This document shows, in pieces, positions 43,335-52,223 of a stretch of 64,000 nucleotides of DNA (positions within the stretch are counted from its first letter, which is position 1; each line of letters opens with the position of its first letter). The stretch is from an uncultured Flavobacteriaceae bacterium. Its GTDB lineage: Bacteria > Bacteroidota > Bacteroidia > Flavobacteriales > Flavobacteriaceae. The translations under genes were made by a program, and so were the position numbers. The stretch covers positions 992,001 through 1,056,000 of the forward strand of contig CANMFO010000002.1 in the NCBI GenBank assembly GCA_947497245.1. Direction: 5' to 3'. Under the pieces are notes generated by a model, which worked only from the letters and a program-made list of their open reading frames with translations, did no database searches and was not told the DNA's origin.

Positions 43335-44065
43335 TTGTAATTTGCTTTCAGGTACCGTGCCTTTTCTGGAAAACAACTCAACGGAAAAATACCCTACCTC
43401 TTGTGGTACTTCAACAACCTCATATGACATCGAGGACGGTATTTATTGATTTGAAATAGGGTCCTGCCCCAAATTTTAATAATGGCGCACCGATGGGCCA
43501 TTCCATTGTCAATAGTGAAAATTAAGGTGCCCGTCAAGATTATGTAAAATGCAAAGTTGTTTTCGTCGGAGGGCCTTGAAGGTTGAGGCCTGTGGAAGGG
43601 CAGCGGGGCGGACAGATATTCTGATCATGTCGTTGCAAAGGATGGAGCGCCCAAAATAATTACCGTGTTTGCCCCAATAAGGTAAAGGGCCCTGTTCGGT
43701 TGGGAGAAAGCTAGTTTTTTTTATCTCCCATGCTTATCACCAACAACAGTATATTGAGTAGGATCAAGGCGGAGAGAATAGTAAAAAAGGTAATCATATA
43801 TTCAGGATAAATAGATTTTAAAAGTTACCGTAGACCTGGGCAATGGACTCACTTGGTTTTCAAATCTTGGAATTGCCGCATTTGGCGCACCAAAAAAAGG
43901 CAAATGTCAATAAAACAAATTTGAACCAAAGGACACTTGGTCTGCTGAAACAACTGTGGGGAGGTTTACGCTTTTGTTTAACTATAGACGGTCTTAGGTG
44001 TTAAAGGTTGCGTAATAAATTGAACAAAATTTTAAAATAAAGGGCATTCCCTTTTAAAGGCTATA
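43335..44065. other. 731-bp stretch holding only microprotein 3
   Basis: Apart from microprotein 3 (43711-43797) I see no gene here. The DNA is AT-rich with no repeats or obvious regulatory elements that I can name. Confidence 0.5.
43711..43797 (-). CDS. MxTFF microprotein 3, single-span membrane protein (28 aa)
   Basis: A 28-residue protein beginning Met-Ile-Thr-Phe-Phe-Thr-Ile-Leu and with one span (about 4-21, leucine-rich). A short tail ends MGDKKN. Aligned with microproteins 1 and 2 the shared pattern is M-x-T-F-F-[TS]-I-L, then an Asn near residue 15 and a Ser at about 22. It lies about 380 bp upstream of microprotein 2 on the same strand. Likely a membrane-embedded peptide; a toxin or regulator of a larger complex are both possible. 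Confidence 0.6.
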   Translation of the reverse strand: MITFFTILSALILLNILLLVISMGDKKN

Positions 44066-44100
44066 AAAAAACCCCGAAACAATATCCGGGGTTTAGTATA
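44066..44100 (-). terminator. terminator after the cold-shock gene
   Basis: 8-bp stem AAACCCCG / CGGGGTTT with T-rich tail on the minus strand (forward A7), 19 bp after the stop. Confidence 0.85.
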
Positions 44101-44118
44101 AAAAAAGTTTATGCGTGC

Positions 44119-44313
44119 CTAGTCTACTACTTTCACATTTACCGCGTTTAGTCCTTTTTTACCTTGTTGTAGCTCAAATTCCACAACGTCACCTTCACGA
44201 ATTTCATCGATTAAACCAGAAATGTGCACAAAGTGATCTTCGCTTGAACCGTCTTCAGTGATAAAACCATAACCTTTGGAATCATTGAAGAATTTTACTG
44301 TTCCTTTACTCAT
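44119..44313 (-). CDS. cold-shock domain protein
   Basis: A 64-residue CspA-family protein of a single cold-shock domain. RNP1 reads KGYGFI and RNP2 VHIS, and the first residues MSKGTVKFFNDSKGYG are typical. It binds single-stranded RNA/DNA and melts RNA structure. It has a textbook promoter at 44346-44374 with a very short (about 26-nt) AT-rich leader, unlike the long thermosensing leaders of enterobacterial cspA. Confidence 0.97.
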   Translation of the reverse strand: MSKGTVKFFNDSKGYGFITEDGSSEDHFVHISGLIDEIREGDVVEFELQQGKKGLNAVNVKVVD

Positions 44314-44688
44314 AATAATAAAAAATTAAAAATTAAATTAAAGCGCAAATATACTGTTAAATAATTTAAACCAATGATTTTTTGGCAGTTATCTTATGGG
44401 TACGGTCAAAATCTTAACCTTCTCCTCATATCTTAAAGGGCCATATAGTGTCCCATAAATCCATCTTTTTGCTCGATGCCAGCACCAGAATTTGATCCTG
44501 CACCGGCATGGGGAATGGTCAATTTTTTACCCGGACCTACCTACGATATCCTACCTGGGACTTGTATCGGCCCCACTTCGGGGATGTCCCTGCCTGGACG
44601 AAAGTCCCTTGTATGTGAACAAGGCACCTCCAGCCATTTCAATACCCAACATAGGTTGGCATTTCTAAATTGTAAAGTACCATTTTCC
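44314..44688. other. 375-bp intergenic region
   Basis: Holds the cold-shock promoter in its first 60 bp. Beyond 44375 I see no gene. A 14-bp string TAGTGTCCCATAAA (44446-44459) recurs at 45353, but is not long enough to be meaningful. Confidence 0.5.
44346..44374 (-). promoter_or_regulatory. promoter of the cold-shock gene
   Basis: On the minus strand TTG, 18 nt, then TATATTTG, an exact match to TAnnTTTG. The start codon lies 32 bp after the -7 box. Confidence 0.85.
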
Positions 44689-45327
44689 CTAGGCGGTGGG
44701 GTCTGGGGTCATTCTAAGATAGGGTTTTATCTCCTCGACGCCCTTATCAAAAATTTCCTTCGCCTCCGCTGTGGGGATGGCCGGGCTTACCACAACATCC
44801 TGTCCAGATTCCCAATTTGCGGGCGTGGCAACCTTATGGTAAGCGGTCAACTGAAGGGAATCGATCACCCGAAGCAGTTCGTAGAAATTGCGTCCCGTTG
44901 ATGCAGGATAGGTCAGTGTTAATTTTACCGTCTTGTCCGGGGCTATTATAAAAACCGAACGAACCGTTAGGGTGCTGTCCGCATTGGGGTGTATCATGTC
45001 ATATAGGTCCGAAACCTTCCTGTCCTCATCGGCGATGATGGGAAAGTTCACCGTTGTGCGTTGCACCTCGTTGATGTCTTTGATCCACTCCGCGTGCGAG
45101 GCGGCACCGTCCACACTCAAGGCCAACATCTTTACATTGCGTTTGTCAAACTCTTCCTTAAAATTGGCGGCCGTACCCAATTCCGTGGTACAGACGGGGG
45201 TGAAGTCGGCCGGATGCGAGAATAAGATTCCCCAACTATCCCCAAGATAATCGTACAAATTTATGGTTCCCATGGAACTGTCTGCAGTAAAGTCGGGAGC
45301 GCTATCGCCCAAGCGTATTGTAGCCAT
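44689..45327 (-). CDS. 1-Cys peroxiredoxin (Prx6 type)
   Basis: A 212-residue peroxiredoxin with the peroxidatic Cys in PADFTPVCTTELG. No second resolving Cys is visible in the usual place, which places it with the 1-Cys Prx6-type enzymes. The C-terminal extension (about 165-212) fits this group. Reduces H2O2 and organic peroxides. The neighbours (YfiT-type transferase, thioredoxin-like protein) suggest a local thiol-defence group. Thioredoxin or a low-molecular-weight thiol is likely the reductant. Confidence 0.95.
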   Translation of the reverse strand: MATIRLGDSAPDFTADSSMGTINLYDYLGDSWGILFSHPADFTPVCTTELGTAANFKEEFDKRNVKMLALSVDGAASHAEWIKDINEVQRTTVNFPIIADEDRKVSDLYDMIHPNADSTLTVRSVFIIAPDKTVKLTLTYPASTGRNFYELLRVIDSLQLTAYHKVATPANWESGQDVVVSPAIPTAEAKEIFDKGVEEIKPYLRMTPDPTA

Positions 45328-45493
45328 TTTATATGTTTTTTAGTTGTTAAAATAGTGTCCCATAAAATTAGTGGATTATTTGCGGAATCCATTCGTATAA
45401 GGTTAAAAATGTATTAAAGTTTGACCCTCATGAAAAAGTTATCCAGGAGACCCGACGGGTCGGATTAATTTTTCGGAATTCCCATATCTTACC

Positions 45494-45501
45494 TATTTTT
45501 G
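45494..45501 (+). promoter_or_regulatory. -7 box directly before the YfiT-type gene
   Basis: TATTTTTG fits TAnnTTTG and ends 4 nt before ATG 45506. No TTG at -33 is evident. Confidence 0.5.
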
Positions 45502-45505
45502 ATGT

Positions 45506-46051
45506 ATGGAAAATAACCCTCAAGAACAGTTGAAATACCCCATTGGTCAATTCGAGGCACCGGAAACGATTACGGAGGCCCATGTTTCGGAATGGATCCA
45601 AGTTTTGGAAACCCTCCCCGAACGGTTGCAAGGTTTGGTGGAAGATCTTTCGGAGGAACAATTGGAAACTCCGTACCGGCCCGGAGGGTGGACACTGCGC
45701 CAGCTGATCCACCATATCCCGGATAGTCATCTCAACAGCTATATCCGCTTTAAATGGGCCCTGACCGAGGACAGACCGATGATCAAGGCATACGATGAAA
45801 AAGCTTGGTCAAATTTATTGGATGCCAGGACCGCCCCGATCCAAATGTCATTGGATTTTATGAAAGTAGTTCATTCCAAGTTGGTGTATCTTTTAAAAGG
45901 GCTGTCCAAGCAACAGTTGCAACGCACCTTTACACATCCCGATGGAGGTTTGGAAACCCCTTTGGACGAGAACATTGGGAGGTACGCCTGGCATGGTAGT
46001 CACCATTATGCCCATATCGAGGGCCTACTACGAAGGAAGGGATGGTTGTAA
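45506..46051 (+). CDS. YfiT/DinB-family transferase
   Basis: A 181-residue DinB-like protein of the YfiT (bacillithiol transferase) family. The His metal ligands lie in LIHHIPDSHLNSY and AWHGSHHYAHI. Bacillithiol-S-transferase activity is known for relatives and is plausible here, since bacillithiol occurs in some Flavobacteriaceae. It is flanked by a 1-Cys peroxiredoxin and a thioredoxin-like protein. A -7 box TATTTTTG lies 4 nt before the ATG, giving a likely leaderless mRNA. Confidence 0.88.
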   Translation: MENNPQEQLKYPIGQFEAPETITEAHVSEWIQVLETLPERLQGLVEDLSEEQLETPYRPGGWTLRQLIHHIPDSHLNSYIRFKWALTEDRPMIKAYDEKAWSNLLDARTAPIQMSLDFMKVVHSKLVYLLKGLSKQQLQRTFTHPDGGLETPLDENIGRYAWHGSHHYAHIEGLLRRKGWL

Positions 46052-46062
46052 AGGCCCAACGT

Positions 46063-46629
46063 TCAACCCGCTATGGTCTTGACCAGAATGTACATGGGTC
46101 GTTCTTTTTCAAGGGAAGTAGGAAACTCGAGCTGTGCCTCACCGTGTATTTCGAATCCGTTCTTTAAATAAAACCGGAGGGCAGGGCCATTCTGCATTGT
46201 GTCCAACCAAAGTACTTTTTTTTCCAGTTCCTGTGCCCTGGAGATGGTAAGATCCAGGACCGCCCTTCCTATGCCCATGCCGGAATACGCATTGAGCAGG
46301 TAGATTTTATCAACCAACAGGGCGTCCCGGGCAGGGTAAGGCCCCAATGCCCGATCTTTGGTCACCTTTACGATCCCCACGGGCTCAGTATGCCGGTAAA
46401 CCAGATACAGTTCGGTGTTCCGGTCTCTTTCCTCCTTTTCGAGCACTTTGAGGGTAAAACTGCACTGCAGATAGGGCGTAGGGTCCTGATTCTTCCAAAG
46501 GTGCAGGTAGTGTTGGTTGTATGCGCGCGTACCCACATCGATATAGGTGCCAAACAATTTTCTGGACAAGGGTACCAGTTTTATTTTCGTCCTCGGGCTC
46601 TCCAAAATAGTACGGGTTACCCCTTCCAT
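46063..46629 (-). CDS. GNAT-family N-acetyltransferase
   Basis: A 188-residue GNAT acetyltransferase. The acetyl-CoA motif A reads LLNAYSGMGIGRAVLDLTI, with the Q/R-x-x-G-x-G/A-like pattern, and DTMQNGPALRFYLKNGFEIHG near the C-terminus is the typical NPxAxxFYxxxGF variant. Substrate unknown. It overlaps the thioredoxin-like gene by 13 nt on the same strand. Confidence 0.9.
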   Translation of the reverse strand: MEGVTRTILESPRTKIKLVPLSRKLFGTYIDVGTRAYNQHYLHLWKNQDPTPYLQCSFTLKVLEKEERDRNTELYLVYRHTEPVGIVKVTKDRALGPYPARDALLVDKIYLLNAYSGMGIGRAVLDLTISRAQELEKKVLWLDTMQNGPALRFYLKNGFEIHGEAQLEFPTSLEKERPMYILVKTIAG

Positions 46630-47174
46630 TTAATATTGCACCCAATGCTGGGCTTCTGGTGGTCATCAATTGGTGTTCCGGCCAGTAGGGCGTCCAAGGC
46701 GTTGCGAAGATCACTTCCGGTCAAGGGCAGGCCGTTTCCGGGTCTGGAATCGTCCAACTGACCTCGGTAGACCAGCTTAAGATCCGTATCGAACACATAA
46801 AAATCAGGCGTACAGGCGGCATCATAGGCTTTGGCCACATCCTGGGTCGCATCGTATAGGTACGGAAAGGTATACCCCGCTTCCAGTGCCTTTTCTTTCA
46901 TTAAATGTGGTGCGTCCTGGGGATAGTTTTCGATATCGTTGCTCGAAATCGCTACGAAGGCAATGCCCTTTCTTTGATAGGTCCTGCCCAGTTCACCGAT
47001 CATCGGGTTCACATGTACCACAAAGGGACAGTGGTTGCAGATGAACATGATAACGGTCCCCATTTTTCCTTTCAAAGCTGGGAGATGCAGGATTTTTCCG
47101 GTTGTGGTGTCCTCCAGGCTAAATTCGGGGGCCGTTGTGCCCAAAGGGAGCATATTGCTGGGTGTCCTTGCCAT
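46617..47174 (-). CDS. thioredoxin-like/AhpC-TSA-family protein
   Basis: A 185-residue protein with an AhpC/TSA-like fold. The redox site is FICNHCPFVVHV with the C-N-H-C motif, which differs from the classic WCGPC. No signal peptide, so probably cytosolic. Family members are annotated as thioredoxin family proteins of unclear role. It starts at ATG 47174 and overlaps the downstream GNAT gene by 13 nt. Confidence 0.9.
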   Translation of the reverse strand: MARTPSNMLPLGTTAPEFSLEDTTTGKILHLPALKGKMGTVIMFICNHCPFVVHVNPMIGELGRTYQRKGIAFVAISSNDIENYPQDAPHLMKEKALEAGYTFPYLYDATQDVAKAYDAACTPDFYVFDTDLKLVYRGQLDDSRPGNGLPLTGSDLRNALDALLAGTPIDDHQKPSIGCNIKWKG

Positions 47175-47628
47175 TTTAACTGTTTTAGAACCATTAAAGT
47201 TAAAAGTATTTAGGGGATTCTTGCACCTTCGGCAGCTATTTTTTAGACCGATGGCTTTCGTTTGCCCGGATCAAATAGGGTGGGCAGGAAACCAGGGATG
47301 GAGGGGACCTTGCCAAAAAAGAGATATTCGAACGGGTGCCCTTTTCGGTGTTACCCCATTTCGCACTTTCATAAATCCTTCCGACCAAGACGGGATCCAC
47401 ATCAATTTCAACCACGGAACAGGGACCGAACCCACTTGGACAACGGATCGCGCAAACTCCCGGGGCCGTCTTTTGAATCGGGGGGTATGGGCTTCGTCGA
47501 ACTTTCCCTCCCGATGGATGGCCACTTTATGGCCGAATGTCTTATCTTGGGAACTGTTGGCCGTACGGAAGCGGTTTTGCCGCAACTTGGAACAACTGCA
47601 ACCAACCGACTTTAAATGGCTTGATCGC
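47175..47628. other. 454-bp region before the BASS gene
   Basis: No recognised gene. The BASS frame stays open through it, without family similarity, and other frames also stay open, so it could be non-coding, a decayed gene or a long leader. I see no clear promoter. Confidence 0.4.
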
Positions 47629-48549
47629 TTGAGGGAAGATCTGTTAGATAACGTACACTTGAACTTTGATTCGGAAGCGCAATGGGTATTGAACATTGCC
47701 TTGGCCCTGGTCATGTTCGGAATCGCCTTGGAGATATCCGTTGATGACTTCAAAGGGCTCTTCCACAAACCCAAAATTATTCTTACAGGGGTTTGCAGCC
47801 AATTCATTTTGTTGCCAGCGATCACATTTTTGCTTGTTCTGTCCATCGATCCCATGGCCAGCATGGCCCTTGGTATGTTCATGGTAGCGGCCTGCCCTGG
47901 GGGCAATGTATCCAATTTTATCACCCATTTGGCCGGCGGGAATACGGCCCTTTCGGTCAGCCTTACGGCGATTGCCACGTTGTTGGCCGTTGTTATGACG
48001 CCCTTGAACCTACAGTTCTGGGGCTCCCTTTACCCACCCACCGCAAGTATTTTAAAGGAAATCGCGATTTCTCCCTTGGAGATGGTAAAATTGGTATCCC
48101 TATTGCTCGGACTGCCCTTGCTCCTGGGAATGTGGATAAACCATCATTGGCCTATTTTGGCAAAAAAAATGGGAAAAGTGCTCAAAATGGTTTCCCTTGT
48201 ATTCTTTGTGGCCCTGATATTTTTGGCGCTCTATAACAATCGTGCGGTTTTTGTTGATTACGTATTCTATGTTCTTTGGATCGTAATACTGCACAATCTT
48301 TTGGCATTTGCTACAGGTTTTTCATTTGCACGGCTGTTGGGCCTATCGCAAAAAGATATCAGATCGATAACCATTGAAACCGGAATACAAAATTCCGGAT
48401 TGGGCCTGTTGCTTATCTTTGCTTTTTTTGAAGGATTGGGCGGAATGGCCCTATTGGCAGCTTTCTGGGGTATTTGGCACTTGGTTTCCGGATTGATTTT
48501 GGCCGCGATTTGGGGCCATAGACCCCTTAAAAAAGAGAAATTGGCTTGA
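47629..48549 (+). CDS. bile acid:sodium symporter (BASS) family transporter
   Basis: A 306-residue membrane protein with about nine or ten spans. The family pattern LNIALALVMFGIALEISVDDF, CPGGNVSNFITHLAGGNTALS and ETGIQNSGLGLLLI fit the BASS fold, with the Gly-Asn-rich pockets that bind Na+. The start is uncertain: TTG 47629 matches the family N-terminus best, but an in-frame ATG lies at 47518 and the frame stays open to 47035. Likely imports a carboxylic acid or sterol-like anion with Na+. The stop overlaps the acyltransferase TTG start. Confidence 0.9.
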   Translation: MREDLLDNVHLNFDSEAQWVLNIALALVMFGIALEISVDDFKGLFHKPKIILTGVCSQFILLPAITFLLVLSIDPMASMALGMFMVAACPGGNVSNFITHLAGGNTALSVSLTAIATLLAVVMTPLNLQFWGSLYPPTASILKEIAISPLEMVKLVSLLLGLPLLLGMWINHHWPILAKKMGKVLKMVSLVFFVALIFLALYNNRAVFVDYVFYVLWIVILHNLLAFATGFSFARLLGLSQKDIRSITIETGIQNSGLGLLLIFAFFEGLGGMALLAAFWGIWHLVSGLILAAIWGHRPLKKEKLA

Positions 48550-49589
48550 AAGACATTGGATACAATCTTTTGAAGTTTTGGATAAGATCGGGGCTGTACC
48601 TGTATTTTGCCAGAATAAAGGTTTCCGGTCTGGAACATGTTCCGAAGGATAAACCGGTACTTTTTTTGCCCAATCACCAAAGCGCCTTGGTGGATGTGCT
48701 CCTGCTAGCGGTCGACTGTAATAGGAAACCTTACTTTTTGACCCGTTCCGATGTTTTCAAAAAACCCTGGCTAAAACGTTTTTTTTCCTATCTCCAGATG
48801 CTTCCAATTTATCGGATCCGTGATGGTCGGGAAGCATTGAGGAACAACGATGGGGTATTTGCCGTATGTGCCGGGCTTTTGGAAAGGGGGGAGGCCATTT
48901 TGATGTTCCCCGAGGCCAACCACAATCTCAAGCGTCGAGTGCGCCCATTGAGCAAAGGGTTCACCAGGATACTGTTCGGGGCCTTGGAGAAAAACCCGGA
49001 TATCGATGTTCGGTTGGTTCCTGTAGGTTTGAACTATAGGGACGCGGAAAACTTTCCCGATAGCGTGGCCATTAATTTTGGGGAGAACATTCCACTGCGA
49101 AATCTATACGATGGGGGCAACCTACAAATGTCCACGAATCGGGTAAAAGAGGCCGTAGCGGAAAGCTTGAAGGTCCTTACCACCCATATTGAAAATGAGG
49201 ACGCTTATGACGGGATCGTGCGTCAACTGGATGCTATTGGGGCAGACTATTTAAACCCTTCCCAAGTGAACGAGAGCATCCGACAACTGGAAATGGCAAA
49301 GGCCCTTCCGGGAATACGGTCCGTCCCAAACGGTTACAAGAACATTTTGCGCTTCCTCTTTATTGTGCTGAACCTACCATTGGTACTTCCCTGGAGGTTG
49401 TTGGTCAAGCCCAGGGTTTGGGAGCCGGAGTTCATGGCGACACTCCGTTTTGGCTACGCGCTGCTGGCCGCCCCGATCTACTATCTTCTTTTTTTTACGG
49501 TGTTCGCCCTTATTCATGGACCGCTTGGTGCCTTGTATGTGACATCGGGTCTGGTTATTTTTAATTGGGGGTACGTGAAGTGGTGTTGA
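48546..49589 (+). CDS. PlsC-type 1-acyl-glycerol-3-phosphate acyltransferase
   Basis: A 347-residue PlsC-domain protein. The N-H-x4-D catalytic motif is NHQSALVD, followed by the MFPEANHNLKRRVRPL block with the EGxR-like second motif. Two membrane spans lie near the C-terminus (about 265-345). It probably acylates lysophosphatidate or a related acceptor. The start is TTG at 48546, overlapping the BASS stop (TTGA). Confidence 0.9.
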   Translation: MKDIGYNLLKFWIRSGLYLYFARIKVSGLEHVPKDKPVLFLPNHQSALVDVLLLAVDCNRKPYFLTRSDVFKKPWLKRFFSYLQMLPIYRIRDGREALRNNDGVFAVCAGLLERGEAILMFPEANHNLKRRVRPLSKGFTRILFGALEKNPDIDVRLVPVGLNYRDAENFPDSVAINFGENIPLRNLYDGGNLQMSTNRVKEAVAESLKVLTTHIENEDAYDGIVRQLDAIGADYLNPSQVNESIRQLEMAKALPGIRSVPNGYKNILRFLFIVLNLPLVLPWRLLVKPRVWEPEFMATLRFGYALLAAPIYYLLFFTVFALIHGPLGALYVTSGLVIFNWGYVKWC

Positions 49590-49613
49590 TCCATTTCGAA
49601 ACCAGCAAACCAC

Positions 49614-52139
49614 TTACATCATCCCTCCAAAAAAAATAGCGTTCATCAACAACTTGTTCGTGCCGTACCAAAAGGCGCGGAAATTGGTGTTGTCGGTAAA
49701 GCCGATGACCCTGCCCTTGCCCATGTGCTGTACCTGAAAGGGGACACTGTTTTTGATCTGTTCCAGATTTTCCTTCGAAATGTAACCGCTCAACAATGGA
49801 CTGTTGGTATACTGAATGGGATTGTCATAACTGTCCTTGTCGGGCTTTATATAGATATTGGTATTCCTGAACAGGGGCAGTCTATTGTTTTTATATCCAA
49901 AATTGATGGGGTGAGAGCGGTCCAGTTTGGCTTCAAAAATGGCACCACCGGTGAGCTGGGAACCCTTGAAATCCTGTTTCTGTTCGAACGAAATGTTTTT
50001 TGCCACCAAAGTATCCTTCTTCATCTCCAAGTGCATCAACTCACTTTTGTCAAACCATTCCACTGTATTGCGGTATCCGATCAATGTGCCACCGGCCTTG
50101 ACCCAATCCTTCAACTTTTTGGTACCCGCCTTGTCCAGGGCAGTGCTACTCGATGAACTGGGAATTATAATATCGGTGTACTTGCTCAGATCGACGCGCT
50201 TGAAATAGCTCGCATCGATTTTGGTCAATTTCATGTTGTACCTCGTGTCGAACAAATGCCAAATTTCCCCCGCATCGTAGGACCGGATGCCCGTACCCAC
50301 CAAAATAGCGACTTTTTGCTTTCTTACCGGATCGAAATCATTGCTTCCCAGGTCAATACCATTGGCAAGCCCAGTTTCCACAGCCTTTATTTGAATTTTA
50401 CTTTCCTCCGCGATGCCATTTAGAAATCGATACAAGGTCTGGGGATCCATTTTTTGGTTCTGCACCGGAACCATGATCGTACCGTAATCGTATTGCCGTC
50501 CCTCCAGGGCAAATGGTGATTTGGCCACCTTGGCCCTAATCCCCTTGTTGACTATGGCATTGAGCGCTTTCGGGGTATAATACTCGTGCCACTCGAATAG
50601 ATAGGCATAGTTACTTTCCTTATCTGCCCCTCCCGATAGCGCCTTGAAATCCGTAACTTCAGGTCCGGCGTGCGCCATGGAGGACAATTCGGTATGATCT
50701 ACATTAAAGGCCAATGGAAATGTCCAGGCAGAAACATCGTAGAACAAACTGTCGGTAAAAGTGGTACGCTTTTCGAACATGGCCCGGATCAAACGCGGGT
50801 TCTTTTGGTCCATGGGCACTACGAAGCTTTTGCCCTTGGTAAAGGTCTTTCCCCCCAATGAGGCGTCTTTGGCCAGTTCGTGGAACTTGATACCGTGCCG
50901 GTTCAAAATTTCGGCCAAATGCCACGTCTTTGCCCCGTCCTTGCTATCTCCAAAAACTAGGGCCTTTGTTTTGCCCCGCGCCCCTTCATTTCTCAGGTTG
51001 CCATAAAAATCACGTTGGTACCCCAAGATTTTGCCACGCAGGTTGCGGGCCGCTTCAATGGTCGATAGGGCCGTGGTAAACTGGTTTCGGATAGTAAAGG
51101 GAAAGGTTAGGATCCCGTTCTCACTTTCCTGGACATGGCCACGGGAACTGCCCTGTTCGAACAGAATGCCAATGCACCCGTTCACGTCGGGAAAAGTAGA
51201 ACCTTTTCCATAATAATAATCGTCAAAACCTTCCCCGGAGTAATATAGGGATCCGATCTCATCCAGGGCCTTCGCATGGTAGCTGCCAATTTCCTGGGTA
51301 AGTTCCTGGTTTATTTTTGGGGTCAACGGGTGTACCCTTGTAGGTACGCCGGGTTGAAAAAAAAAGGTGGCGTTGGTGCCCATTTCGTGATGGTCCGTCA
51401 GGATATTGGGCAACCATCGGTGAAAGGTAGCTATACGGGCCCTGCTCTCGGGCAACTGAACCGGTAGCCAATCCCTGTTCATGTCGAACCAGTAGTGGTT
51501 TGTGCGCCCACCTGGCCATACCTCGTGGTATTCCCGCTCGTTGCGGTCGGGGTTCAGGCGGATACTTTTGTTGGTGTTGGCCCAATAGGCAAAGCGTTGG
51601 AGTCCGTCGGGATTGTACGACGGATCCATTAGGATGACCATATTGTCCAGTATGGTTTCGATATCCGGTCCTTGGGCTGCCGCCAAATAATAGGCATAGG
51701 CCAAACCGGCATTGGCACCGCTCGGCTCATTGCCATGAATGGAAAAGCCTTGGTAAACGACAATGGGCATTTTCTCCAAATCCATGGCGTTTGCCCCTTT
51801 TTCGCTCAGAGCGAGATGATCCTGTCTTATTTTTTCGAGCTTGCGATGGTTTTTGGGCGAAGTGACCGTAAGCAACAACATGGGCCTTCCTTCAAAAGTG
51901 GCCCCCCGATTCTCTATGGTGATACGGTCGCTGGCCTTGGCCAAGGCCTGCATGTAGAACATTAATTTATCATGGGTCACATGCCATTCGCCCACTTCGT
52001 GGCCAATGATCTCCTTTGGGGTGGGGATCGCACTATCGTACGTGATATCACCGGGGAGATAATAGGTAAGGTCCAAAACTTCCTGCGCAAAAGTGGAAGG
52101 CCCCATGATGAAGGCGGCCAACAATAAAATTCTTTTCAT
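49614..52139 (-). CDS. M14 family zinc carboxypeptidase
   Basis: An 841-residue exported peptidase with start at ATG 52139. Signal peptide ends TFAQ. The zinc site has HxxE in SIHGNEPSGANAG and a His further on in TDHHEMG, and the catalytic Glu is in GILFEQGSSRG, placing it among M14 enzymes. The C-terminal half (about 400-840) is a large domain of the kind seen in Bacteroidota M14 proteins, with a GATase-like fold from about 620. Probably digests peptides outside the cell or in the periplasm. Confidence 0.93.
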   Translation of the reverse strand: MKRILLLAAFIMGPSTFAQEVLDLTYYLPGDITYDSAIPTPKEIIGHEVGEWHVTHDKLMFYMQALAKASDRITIENRGATFEGRPMLLLTVTSPKNHRKLEKIRQDHLALSEKGANAMDLEKMPIVVYQGFSIHGNEPSGANAGLAYAYYLAAAQGPDIETILDNMVILMDPSYNPDGLQRFAYWANTNKSIRLNPDRNEREYHEVWPGGRTNHYWFDMNRDWLPVQLPESRARIATFHRWLPNILTDHHEMGTNATFFFQPGVPTRVHPLTPKINQELTQEIGSYHAKALDEIGSLYYSGEGFDDYYYGKGSTFPDVNGCIGILFEQGSSRGHVQESENGILTFPFTIRNQFTTALSTIEAARNLRGKILGYQRDFYGNLRNEGARGKTKALVFGDSKDGAKTWHLAEILNRHGIKFHELAKDASLGGKTFTKGKSFVVPMDQKNPRLIRAMFEKRTTFTDSLFYDVSAWTFPLAFNVDHTELSSMAHAGPEVTDFKALSGGADKESNYAYLFEWHEYYTPKALNAIVNKGIRAKVAKSPFALEGRQYDYGTIMVPVQNQKMDPQTLYRFLNGIAEESKIQIKAVETGLANGIDLGSNDFDPVRKQKVAILVGTGIRSYDAGEIWHLFDTRYNMKLTKIDASYFKRVDLSKYTDIIIPSSSSSTALDKAGTKKLKDWVKAGGTLIGYRNTVEWFDKSELMHLEMKKDTLVAKNISFEQKQDFKGSQLTGGAIFEAKLDRSHPINFGYKNNRLPLFRNTNIYIKPDKDSYDNPIQYTNSPLLSGYISKENLEQIKNSVPFQVQHMGKGRVIGFTDNTNFRAFWYGTNKLLMNAIFFGGMM

Positions 52140-52223
52140 ACAAACTGGTTTTGTCAATCTTTAAATATAAAAAACGGCCCATGAAAATAGACCGTTTTAC
52201 AAGAAGTTTATTAGTAGGAGGTA

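Noticed and set aside
44446-45366. 14-bp direct repeat TAGTGTCCCATAAA flanking the peroxiredoxin gene
   Set aside because: A 14-bp match in 64 kb is expected by chance several times; no transposase or target-site signature is linked.
47035-47628. N-terminal extension of the BASS transporter frame
   Set aside because: The open frame upstream of 47629 shows no family similarity and overlaps the thioredoxin-like gene antisense, so only the conserved part is annotated.
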